Part shown: in pieces, positions 23,190 through 32,497 of the stretch | Layout: each line of letters begins with the position of its first letter | Numbering within the stretch: the first letter of the stretch is position 1 | Assembly: GCA_963971575.1 (NCBI GenBank) | Contig: OZ020617.1 | Location: forward strand, 19,739,403 to 19,803,402 | DNA from: Liopterus haemorrhoidalis | Taxonomy: Eukaryota > Arthropoda > Insecta > Coleoptera > Dytiscidae | Direction of reading: 5' to 3' | DNA length: 64,000 nt | The notes under the pieces: generated by a model | Seen by the model: only the letters and a program-made list of their open reading frames with translations | Told to the model about the DNA's origin: nothing | Database searches by the model: none | Made by a program: the position numbers and the translations under genes

Positions 23190-23679
23190 TTTACATTTGG
23201 TTCAAAAAAATCTTAATATATTGCTTAGTACAACATTTTGATGACATTCCTTCATAAAAATGTTTGCACTTGTGAAGCCCATGAAATAAATCATCGGGAA
23301 CATTTTCAGAAAATTTTAAAATTGTTAGAAAACGATGTATTTTATCAAATGGAGTTGACCCAACTATCAAAAATAGTGTTTTCAAAGATAATATTTATAT
23401 TAGAAGGGATATTTATGGGCATCAATTCAGTTATATAACGATGTGAGATCTATTTATTAATATTTTACAAAAAAATTAAATCTTAACAAAAGAAACACAA
23501 ATATGTAGTTAGTGCTATCAGGAAATGAACAGAGAGAAATAGTTTCTTCTCTCATATACATTTTTGCTATTAAGTAAAGGATACATGAGATATTTCAACA
23601 TTATAAGTAACAACCCCCGTCCCCCAAAATAATATTTTTGTTAAAAACTGCTTTGAAGAGAGAACATTTTTTCCCCTCA
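23190..23679. other. unassigned DNA
   Basis: Short overlapping ORFs on both strands without motifs; nothing supportable. Confidence 0.5.
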
Positions 23680-23681
23680 TA

Positions 23682-24452
23682 CAGTAGTACCCCGCCACTC
23701 GACGTTAATTCGTTCTGAAAAAGCATCGAATATCGATTTCGTCGAGTGGCGAGTGAAGTTTCCCAATAAGAAATAAAGGGAATCGTATGTACATACGAGA
23801 TATCACTACTGGTGCAAGACCTGTCTTCCAACAAATCACTATGCAATGACCTGGCTTTTGCACAAATTATAGCTTCAGAAACACTATTACCAGCTAACTC
23901 TTTTTCTTTGATTCAAATTAACAATAATTTTTCAATTTCGTCAATAATTGGTGGACGAAGTTTGGTTATTGAAAAAACTCCCTTCGATACATCGGCACTT
24001 TTAATTGCTTTCTTATGCTGTAAAAAAGTACTGATCGTCGATCTAGGAATGCCATACCTTGTAGACAATTCAGTCACACGAATGTCACTTTCATATTTGG
24101 CTATTATTTCTTTTTTCTATCCATAGTGATTCTTACTGTTTTCCTTTTAGCTATGCTTGCATCTCTAGCTTTCTTTGGACCCATAATTATAAATATAAAT
24201 AATTTATCGAAAAATTTAGCAAAAATCAAAAAGTTCATAGCAGCACTAATTCTGAATTGTTTTCGTCAAGATATCTAGGTGCGAACTGCTGTCCCAGCGT
24301 TCATTTCGCTTTGTTTACCAAAATATGTATCACGTGATCGGCACTCGATCACGCGTCGGATAACGATACTTCCGTCGACTCTCACGCTCGACATTTACGT
24401 CGAATGGCGAAAACGTCGAGCTACAAGGCAGTCGAGTGACTGGGTATTACTG
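23682..24452 (-). mobile_element. Tigger/pogo-type element, internally deleted
   Basis: The ends are inverted: CAGTAGTACCCCGCCACTCG on the left and, reversed, CAGTAATACCCAGTCACTCG on the right, flanked by TA at 23680-23681 and 24453-24454. The CAGTARTACCC start and TA target fit the pogo/Tigger group. The 771-bp copy retains only the N-terminal part of the transposase. Confidence 0.75.
23800..24182 (-). pseudogene. Tigger transposase N-terminal DNA-binding region
   Basis: From about 24182 the minus strand reads MGPKKARDASIAKRKTVRIT, then after a one-base slip IIAKYESDIRVTELSTRYGI, then PRSTISTFLQHKKAIK. This is the pipsqueak/CENP-B-like helix-turn-helix that starts Tigger transposases. It binds the TIRs in active elements. 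The frame break is at MDRKK, near 24119. Reading continues through IEKLLLIQIKEKELAGNSVS, the next helical segment, to about 23800 and then stops. The catalytic DDE domain is absent. Confidence 0.75.
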
Positions 24453-24845
24453 TATACATTTTTGATATAATAAGTAAATAAGTGAGATATTTCAATATTT
24501 TATACAATATTTTAGAAAATATATTAGTGAAATACTTTTAACAAAGTACTGTTATAATTATAAAACCATTTATCTTAAATTATATTTTCTTTATTATAAC
24601 ATAAATTCACAATTTTTATGATTTAAAAGTTGGGCCAACTTCACTGACATAAAAAATATATACGAGCCCTGTAGATATTGTTTTGATATATAGAAACCGT
24701 TTTCTCAAATAAAGATTACGAGAACTAACGAGAATTTCGAAGTACAGCAAATTTCGATATACAGGCGTTCGATAAATGAAGGTCCTACTGTGATACTGAT
24801 TTGAGTCTAAATATAATGCTCGGATTTTTTGAATTGCGAAGTTTT

Positions 24846-24878
24846 TCAGAGATAAGCTAATGATTAGCTTATCTCTGA
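24846..24878. repeat. perfect 33-bp palindrome
   Basis: TCAGAGATAAGCTAAT, a single G, then the exact reverse complement. It would form a 16-bp hairpin with essentially no loop. It lies ~70 bp upstream of the hammerhead-like motif. Confidence 0.95.
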
Positions 24879-24945
24879 GTTCAATGACTTAACGATATGA
24901 TGTATTTTTTATTAATTTTAAATTGTTATTTTATATAGTGACTAA

Positions 24946-24998
24946 TTAACTAAGCTCTGATGACGATTTAAATTAAATCGAAACGTAAGCGAAGTTAA
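24946..24998 (+). ncRNA. hammerhead-ribozyme-like motif (Penelope type)
   Basis: The order of elements matches a type I hammerhead. The 5' strand of stem I is TTAACTAAGCT (24946-24956) and the core CTGATGA is 24957-24963. Stem II is GATTTA/TAAATC (24965-24970 with 24974-24979) around an AAT loop, followed by GAAA (24980-24983). A minimal stem III, C-G plus A-T, is given by ACGT (24983-24986), with the cleavage-site base A at 24987. The 3' strand AGCGAAGTTAA (24988-24998) closes stem I by 3 + 6 pairs around an AA/GA internal loop. One extra C (24964) sits between the core and stem II, which is not canonical. Self-complementary ACGT would allow a dimeric stem III, as described for Penelope-like elements. 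Activity is unproven. Confidence 0.5.
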
Positions 24999-25388
24999 TA
25001 AATTTGTTTTATTTTCTGACTGGTCCGAATCCCATTACCTATCAACTATAATTATAATTAGTATTGCGAACAAATCATAATAAAAATTTCGTGCTCTTTT
25101 ATAAATAGTTTAGTAATCGTACAAAAAAATAAATCTACAGCTGTGGTCCAAAGTATATATATTGTTAGTTATTTATCGATTGTAAACCTATGAAATAATG
25201 TACGTCTGGTTTGGAAACCTTAATAACACTAAAGGGTAGAACATAATTTTATCCTAGTTTCGTATTATCGGTTACCCAACATAAAATCGAATTACCATTT
25301 TACAGGGACCCCAAATCAACCTTTATGTAACCATCTACCATCATGTTGCCGTTATTTATTGATCCCACACTTCAAATTAAATACAGAT

Positions 25389-25425
25389 CTTTATTTTACT
25401 CAGTATGATACTGAGTAAAATAAAG
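25389..25425. repeat. perfect 37-bp palindrome
   Basis: CTTTATTTTACTCAGTAT, a single G, then its exact reverse complement. It is a separate sequence from the palindrome at 24846 but has the same design (long perfect arms, one central G). Confidence 0.95.
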
Positions 25426-25429
25426 CGAA

Positions 25430-26177
25430 ATAAATATCTTAAATAAAGGTACTTCTTCATACACACTTACTGAAGTATTTTAATTATTTTTTTGGACGAT
25501 GTTGGAAATGTACTTATATATCTATGTGTGGCACCCTATTCGATCCTATGGTGGAATTATCAAAATATTTCATTTTTTAAAGGAAATTACCACAAAAAAA
25601 CGTGTCTCCGGATTAAGCTTAAAATAGGTAGAACGAACAAAAATGGCAAGATATGAAAATAATTTTCTCAATAGTTTTTTTAATAGAATAAATAGTTTTC
25701 TGCTTGATTTAAAAGCAACAATAGTAATAATAATCTAAATTAATAAAATTTGAGGCTTTATCTGTTTTATTTCTTAGGCCTCAAATTTAATTTCTATACG
25801 TATATGGTAAGACGATACTCGCAAAAAAAATCTATTTTTGTTTATCTGTCCGAGGTTCACGCGAAAACACATTTTCACGTAATTTTGTGTGAAGATAGAG
25901 TAAAATCAGGATTTCAACATAGCTATAACATATCTCAAAACTTATATTCTAGGGGAGAGTTACTATTTATTAAAGAACTTAAAATATCTCCCTTATAATT
26001 GATTTAACAGAAAAATATATGTAACAAAAATTATTAATAATAAGAAAACAAACAATTTTTTGTTCAATGCATTTTTTCAGTTGATTGGGTTAGGGAGTTA
26101 AGCGCCACACCCAAAACTAAAGTTTTGAAATATCTTCGTAATTATTGACTTGGCAGAAAAAATGTTTTGACAAAAAT
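25430..26177. repeat. Helentron-interior-like AT-rich repeat
   Basis: The segments GAAATATCTTC/AAAATATCTCCCTTATAATTG, TTATTGACTT and ATTTTTTCAGTTGATTGGGT recur in related form at 37560-37790 and 45110-45500, the latter inside a Helentron-like element. No termini were seen here, so this is a fragment. Confidence 0.35.
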
Positions 26178-26980
26178 TGTTTTAATAGTAATAATACTTT
26201 ATTTAATTTACCAAATACAAGAAATGTACATAAAATTAAGTCAGAATACACAAATATACAAAAAAAAGCTACACGCAATTACAAACTCACAAAATTGCGG
26301 CTATCAGTATTATCATTTAAAAATTCTTGTACACTGTAATACATTTTCTCCAACAAGAATTTAAAAATAACTTTTTAAATTTTTTGGAGATTTAATTCTC
26401 TGATATGCACAGGTAATTTGTTGATTAGGGAACCTATAAATGATAGAAGGGACTTTGGAACAGTTAACCTTATTTTCGGTAGTCGAAAATAAGATTTGGC
26501 TCTAGTGTTATAGTTGTGAAGGTCGCTTCCACTATTCAATAGATAACCATTTTCTTTTATATATAATAACATTTGCAATATATATATATGCAAGGAAAAC
26601 TTAATATTCCTAACTCATTAAAAATCTGTCTACAATGCGCTCTTCTTGCAGTCCCACCAAGTATTCTTATTGCATTTTTCTGAGTTCTGAATATTCTAAT
26701 AGCATCAGTAGAATTGCCCCACAGAATAACACCATATTGCATGATAGACTGTATGTATGAAAAATATACCATTTTGCTATATGTAGTGATACGTATCTCA
26801 TGATTTTATATAACATAAAGTTGTACGAATTAACTTTGTTAGCTACATATTTCACATGTTCTTTCCAATTTAACTGTACATCTAACACAAATCCTAAAAA
26901 TTTACATGTTGAACATGATACAGATGATCATTGTGGAAAGATCTGTTAAGACTAAAAACTAAATGGAAAGTTTTACCTTC
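26178..26980 (-). pseudogene. LINE ORF2 C-terminal part, downstream of an insertion
   Basis: Minus-strand blocks read (from the right) EGKTFHLVFSLNRS, LDVQLNWKEHVKYVANKVN, SYIQSIMQYGVILWGNSTDA, FRTQKNAIRIL, LHNYNTRAKSYF, and LPVHIRELNLQK, then after a slip FKFLLEKMYYSVQEFLND. This is the usual C-terminal half of a Jockey/CR1-group RT protein. The 3' end has AAATAAAG followed by an ATTATT-like tail near 26178-26200. The gene is separated from its RT core (28912-29200) by a 1.9-kb transposon. In-frame stops and slips make it dead. Confidence 0.8.
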
Positions 26981-28911
26981 GGGTCATTCCATCTCAAATC
27001 ACCAAAAAGTCACCTATGGCTCCCACTCGACCCTCTCCAAATGCCGTGAAATTTTGTAGTAAGATAGCCCTAGACCCCAAATGACACTTTGAAAAATATT
27101 AGAGCTCAATCTGCTTTGGTTCTTAAATAACAGGTTCATATTCAATGGGCTCTCGTCCCGTTCATGCGTAAATACCGCAAAAATGACCAACTTTGAGCCT
27201 TTGTTAAATCTCTTCTATTGCCTGTAGGAGTGTGAAATTTGACATACCAGGACAACTTTTGGTGTAGAATAACGTAGTGTAATCAAAAAAGCAGTATGGC
27301 TGGCCATTCAGCTATCCACCCATGCTAAAATCACTGCCAAATTTTGTCGCGCGAAATTTGGACCCCAATTTGAAGACCACTTACTCGTCAGCAAAAGGTC
27401 TAAACGCCATGATCTTTTGCAACGATGTATAACAAGCACAATATTATGCAGTGATGCAATTGCAACTCTGTTGTATCCATATGTCCAGAAGTGGCCCAAT
27501 TGAAAGTTGGCCAAAAAATTTTTTTGTGCAAAAGTAGTAACATTCAAGGCAAAATATCTCAATATGCGTCATTCCCAATTTGGTTTTGATTGACACCATT
27601 GGATAGAGCTGATTTTTCTGTACAAGAGTAACTTTTATTTAGATTGGGATCTGAATTCCTAGTTCAGCCACAGGACACTTTTATATGCGAGGCGTACGTA
27701 TATTGGAGGCTATTGCAGGCTGTCAAATTCAGAGCATGGCAATTTGCAGAAGGCAAATTTATCCATTATTAGTGTAACCCTTGATTTGGTCCATGGTGGC
27801 TGAGCCACTACCAATGGGAGTGAGTGTAGGTTGTCAAGTGACATTCAGAAACACGCTCATGGCTAGCAATAGCACATGACAATAAACTAGTGCTGTCTGA
27901 AATCGATCTTGACGGAACCGGAACCGGTTAAAAAAACCGGTTTCGGGTTTACCCAGTTTCGGAACCGGGTAACGCGAAAATTACAAACCTCGTATTTACC
28001 CGAAAACCGAAACCGGGTACCCGAAAAACCGGTTTCATTTCCCAGCACTAAAATTATCTCGCCTATGACTATGGCTAAGAATTTAGGAAGTTCGCACTAT
28101 TTTCTGTCTGACTTTATTTTATGGTTTCGATTCCCAGCATTAATTTTAATATATTTATGTTTACATTTTACTTAAATCAACATCGGGAATTTGTATTCAT
28201 TCGAATTCCTCGGGTATTTTCCCGAACCCAGAACCGGGTATCTAATCTAGGAACTCGGAATCGCGTATCTGGAACCGGGTATTCGAAACCGGGTATTCGA
28301 TACCGGGTATCCGGAACCGGGCATTCGGAACCGATTATCCGGGTAACGCGAAAATAACGAACCCGGTTTTACCCGAAAACCGGAACCGGGTACCCGAAAA
28401 ACGGGTTTCGGTTCCCAGCACTATAATAAACTAATGGAATCCTGATCCATGACGTATCCGTAATCTTGTTATACATCGTTGCAAAAGATCATGGCGTTTA
28501 GACCTTTTGCTGACGAGTAAGTGGTCTCCAAATTGGGGTCCAAATTTCGCGCGACAAAATTTGGCAGTGATTTTAGCATGGATTGGTAGCTGAATGACTT
28601 ACCCAAACTACTTTTTTGATTACACTGCTGTATTCCGCACAAAAAGTTGTCCAGGTATGCCAAATTTCACACCTCTCTGGGCACTAGACGTGATTTGATA
28701 AAGGGTCAAAGTTGGCTCTTTTTACGATATGTACGCATTAACGGGATGAGAGCCCATTGAACATGGACCTATTATTTAAGAACCAAAGCAGATTGAACTC
28801 TAATATTTTGCACAATTTCATTTGGGGTCTAGGGCTACTTTATTACAAAATTTCATTAGATTTAGAAAGGGTCGAGTGGGAGGTCTTTGGTGAATTCACA
28901 TGGAATGACCC
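26981..28911. mobile_element. TIR transposon with ~450-bp arms inserted in a LINE
   Basis: Termini are GGGTCATTCC / GGAATGACCC. The arms (about 26981-27440 and 28460-28911) are long inverted copies, for example TTAGACCTTTTGCTGACGAG on the right and its reverse on the left at about 27385-27404. CTTC flanks both ends (26977-26980 and 28912-28915), a 4-bp TSD, or 5 bp if one terminal C is counted. Removing the element and one CTTC rejoins the LINE reading frame (LNEG + KTFHL), which verifies the boundaries. A 4-bp TSD would suit Sola-type elements, but no transposase is present, so the superfamily is inference. Confidence 0.8.
27888..28423. mobile_element. hAT-type MITE with AACCGGGTA repeats, nested
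   Basis: The element starts TAGTGCTGTCTGAAATCG and ends ...GGTTCCCAGCACTA. The flanking 8-mers are CAATAAAC (27880-27887) and TAATAAAC (28424-28431), an 8-bp hAT-type TSD with one mismatch. The interior is dominated by variants of GGAACCGGGTATTCG (densest at 28215-28350) and by matching GTAACGCGAAAAT segments near both ends. A second CAGCACTA-like end at about 28043-28050 suggests a smaller copy or a duplicated end. It lies between the long arms of the surrounding transposon. Confidence 0.7.
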
Positions 28912-29200
28912 CTTCATTAAGTTTAAGCTTATTCCTATTAAACCACTATATACCTTCATCCATAGTTGCTTTTATATTCTGTTCAACGTGATCATGATCT
29001 ACACCACTATTAATAAATTTTGTGTCATCTACATACATAACAGTACTAGCATTTACTTCATCAGGTAGATCATTTACAAATAATAAGAATAACAACGGCC
29101 CAATCACCGTTCCTTGACCAACCCCCAAAAAGAGCAAGTATGTTAGTTCAATGTAGTTTTTAATAAAATGAATATTTTGGGGAGCTTCGGGGAGCATTAC
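28912..29200 (-). pseudogene. LINE ORF2 RT core, upstream of the insertion
   Basis: The minus strand encodes GVGQGTVIGPLLFLLFVNDL (motif B), VMYVDDTKFI (motif C; YVDD) and, just before the insertion, WFNRNKLKLNEG. The LINE is 5'-truncated near 29130-29200. The same frame resumes at 26980 beyond the inserted transposon. Confidence 0.8.
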
Positions 29201-29405
29201 AGTTAGTTAGTTAAACGCAGCCCATCTAAATGACTACACTACATATTAAAATCAATAAATTAAACAATAAATAAATAAATAAAATCAATAAAAATTGGGA
29301 GCATTACATATATACCATATTTCAATTACCTCAATTACCACAATCACTTATCACCCAAAAATGTATTTAACGAAAACAGTACGAAGTACGAGTACATCAG
29401 CTAGT
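29201..29405 (+). mobile_element. Helentron-like 3' end fragment
   Basis: The end AGTACGAAGTACGAGTACATC followed by AGCTAGT at 29405 matches the end at 38166-38194 (CCGTATGAAGTACGG...CAGCTAGT): a small hairpin shortly before a CTAGT terminus, as in Helitron-group elements. An AATAAATAAATAAATAA run precedes it. The 5' part is not recognisable. Confidence 0.4.
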
Positions 29406-29439
29406 ATAATATATAGCCCAAGAATCGCACAGCTGAGCG

Positions 29440-29815
29440 AAAGTCTCCCCTAAATTCTTCCAAACTTCTTTGTCTTGGTTGTATGTGGGCCAGCATTTAT
29501 TATTTTGGAGAATACATCTCTCCATCTTTCATTTTGTATTCTATTTCTTTGCTTATTGCTCACGGTTCCCATTCTATAATCATGTTGCTCCATCTGTCAT
29601 ACTTTGTTAGAACTGTGTGGACAGTTCAGTTCCATTTTAGAATTTTGTATGTTCGTACTGTCTCTTATTTTTGTATTTATTCTGAGTTCTGTTTCAAATT
29701 CTGTCCTTCGTAGTTGCATTCAAGATATTTCTTTCTAGTGCTCTTTGCCAGACTTTTATTTTTCCTATCTGTTTCTTAGTCAACGTCCATATTTGACATT
29801 AGTTAAAACAGGGAC
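29440..29815 (-). pseudogene. RTE-like LINE C-terminal remnant
   Basis: Across frames the minus strand reads LTKKQIGKIKVWQRALERNI, LNATTKDRIQNRTQNKYKNK, a K-WNWTVHTVLT block (usual form KWQWAGHVAR) and SNMIIEWEP. That is the region after the RT domain of RTE-type elements. Several frame changes and stops are present. No RT catalytic motif remains. Confidence 0.6.
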
Positions 29816-30089
29816 CCGGGCTCTCTCTTGGCGACCCTGTTTACCATTTCCGAAGCCTGAGATGCTCCAGTGTCGCGAGGCCCCTTAATGCAAACTTGCA
29901 ACGGGTAAATGCAAATGAACTAATCTTTGTTTAATATTTGTTAGTAGGATATAAAATAGTTATAATATTAAATAGACACATTTTTTTGACTCGGGGGAGG
30001 GGGTCAAGTGCCTTATTGCGTCATACTGCGGGCACCTATGCCTATAGTAAAATGTTATATAAATAATTAGATTTTTAAATTTAAATCAT
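29816..30089. other. unassigned, locally GC-richer DNA
   Basis: The stretch around 29811-29900 is richer in G and C than its surroundings and may be a decayed element; nothing definite. Confidence 0.3.
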
Positions 30090-30092
30090 TTA

Positions 30093-30330
30093 GGCCCGGT
30101 TTTTCCACCTTCATATAAATATAAGTTCCAGGTAACTATCTGACAGATAAGGTTATTTGTAGCTTCATCTGCTGAGTAAATGTCATCCCTTCTTTCTATA
30201 CAAATGTATCTATCGGATAGTTATCTAACGTATAATGAGACTGACGTATTGGATTCACTGACTGGTATTGACATTTATTCAGCAGATGAAGTTACAAATA
30301 ACCTTATCTGTCAGATAGAAAGACCGGGCC
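30093..30330. mobile_element. PIF/Harbinger-type MITE, TTA TSD
   Basis: The ends are GGCCCGGT and ACCGGGCC, flanked by TTA at 30090-30092 and 30331-30333. A second inverted pair lies inside: CTATCTGACAGATAAGGTTA with GCTTCATCTGCTGA on the left (about 30137-30177) and its complement at about 30275-30318. The whole 238 bp could fold back. No coding capacity. Confidence 0.7.
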
Positions 30331-30333
30331 TTA

Positions 30334-31647
30334 ACATATACATTATTTTACATATAGACAAACATCGAGAACATATTTTAAGAGGTACCGGCAGATAAAA
30401 ATATTAAGAATCACTGATTTAGTACCCAGGTATTCCATTCCCATGAATAACAGAGACCCAGATAATCAACGTTTTACTTTATTTAAGTTGTGTTTGGAAA
30501 ATCGAAATATATCCACAACTCATTGTTAATTTTTCTTTAGCAAGAAATCCAACAATTCTTTAAATATCCCTAAAACAGCAGCTCGGAAATTTATACTACA
30601 TATTTAATATAGCAGCCGCTCCATTTTAGAGCTACTCGCCTCGCCTATCTTCCAGCAATGCATTAGTTACCGACCGTTACGAAACGGGCTATTGCGAGTA
30701 ATACCATAATTTATAAAACTTACGGGGCCTTAGTAATTCTCGATGTGATACCCTAGCGCCAATGTTGATGAAGTGTCGGGTACTGAAGTTAGGAAAAGGA
30801 CATTTGGAGATTAAAAGTTTCGAAATTTATGTATGGAATATTTTAACCAATGAGCTTTCAAGATTTTTATCAAGGGAATTTTTTCTTATTCTTGTTGCTT
30901 AATTAAACGAAATAACTGAAAATTCTGAAACTGCAAAAAAGATTAATACAAATACTACTTTTTTTAGGCAAATGTTTGGGTCTGAAATATAGCGGTGCCT
31001 GAACCAGAGTAGAAAATAAATAGATCCACATTGTACCCTTATCGCTCACCAATTAAGGGTATATATTTTTTGCGTGGTGAGAGGCTCGTGTGTAACTACC
31101 GTTTATAATTTATCATGTGGTCACCCGCACACTATTTCATTAATGAATCAGCAAAAAACTTGGTTCAATCTACTTCCAACAAGGATCAGGAAATGCATCT
31201 GATCTTGATTTAAAGCAAACGTAAAAATAATTATATAGATATTTTTTTATACAAAGACAAGAAATGTATAAGTATACATTTTCACAAATTTCAGAGTTTG
31301 GTAAATATTGTTACGAAAACAGTCCTACAAATATGATGATAGTTTTGGGACAGGACAGTGACTCTCGAACATTCTTGAAAGTGAGCCGAAAATTCGAGTA
31401 GGGTATGGAAAAATCTATGTTTTCTATATAAGACGCGGTACCACAAATTGCGTGATTTATAGTTAATCTACGAAACGATGGTCTACTCGTTGATGGAAGT
31501 AGAAAACGCGAAGACAAGGACACAACATGTGGGAGAAAATTACTTTAAGAGGAAAAGATACCCAGATACAGACCAGAAAGAAACAAATCCACAATTCCAG
31601 CTACAATAAAAGATACAAGTTGTTAGTAACAATGGAAAGAGCAGAAT
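30334..31647. other. unassigned DNA
   Basis: No gene found; the 70-codon minus-strand ORF at 31311-31523 has no recognisable motif. Confidence 0.45.
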
Positions 31648-32298
31648 CGTACATATATAATTAGATAGTGTGTGTTTGTGATCTGGGTAACACTGTGACG
31701 TGATTGGCTAACTGGGAAACAGGGTGTTTCCAGTTTGACTTGATTGACAGATATTTTGCAGATTTATTCTCTAAGGATCTACGAATATAATTACATATAG
31801 AAATTTGTAGGACTTCGTAGGCATTAAAAAGACACTCTAGACACTGCTTTATCCTTTGACCAATATGAACAATGTTTTGCAGATATATTCTCTAAGTATC
31901 TACGAATATAATTACATATAGAAATGTCTAGGGTTTCGTAGGCATAAATTAACGTCTCAAATTATTTTTAGTTTTAACAATATAAATGTAATGTACTAAG
32001 TAAAAATGAATCGTTTTCTCATCTTATAAAATTAATTAATAAATAATGTAGTGTCGGTAACATTATGACGTCAATTTTTCTAAAGTTCTCGTGATTGGCT
32101 AACTGGGGACATCCTATTTCTTGATTGGCTGACAGGTGACGCCCTCTCCCGTGATTGGCTAACTGGTGATATCCTGTCCCGTGATTCACAGACTGGCGAC
32201 GAAATTAGGATACGTTAAAAAATAAAACCAAATACACATACAAACAATTGAAATTTTTATATTATAAATCCGTCATTGTTGACTGGTAAAAACCTAGT
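31648..32298 (+). mobile_element. modular repeat family Y, copy A
   Basis: It starts TCGTACATATATAATTAG and ends GTCATTGTTGAC...CCTAGT, like copy B at 38197-39086. Order of modules: a head with GATTGGCTAACTGG; two ~120-bp units beginning TTTTGCAGATWTATTCTC (31752 and 31875) and ending TTTCGTAGGCAT; a spacer; then TATGACGTCAATTTTTC and several GTGATTGGCTAACTGG-type repeats; then a conserved tail. The TC start and CTAGT end resemble Helitron-group ends, but no terminal hairpin is obvious. Non-coding. Confidence 0.65.
32061..32176 (+). promoter_or_regulatory. CRE-like and CCAAT-box-like cluster in repeat Y
   Basis: TGACGTCA (32066-32073), the full palindromic CRE sequence, is followed by three inverted CCAAT boxes (ATTGG at 32094, 32124 and 32154) spaced exactly 30 bases. 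The same combination occurs in copy B. Motif matches are seen directly; any regulatory role is inference. Confidence 0.35.
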
Positions 32299-32497
32299 AT
32301 CTAAATAAAAATGATAAACATAAAAAGATGATAGCTAGATATAGAGTAAGAAATGAAGAAAATTAATACTTATTGAAGCCAAGACTAAGAAAACAAGTTC
32401 AGAATCAGTGGCGGCTCATGACATGTTTGGATGTTCTGCAAAGAAGATGAAAAAATTATAATAATAAGAGTAAAAATTATAGGCTTATGTTGTTACC

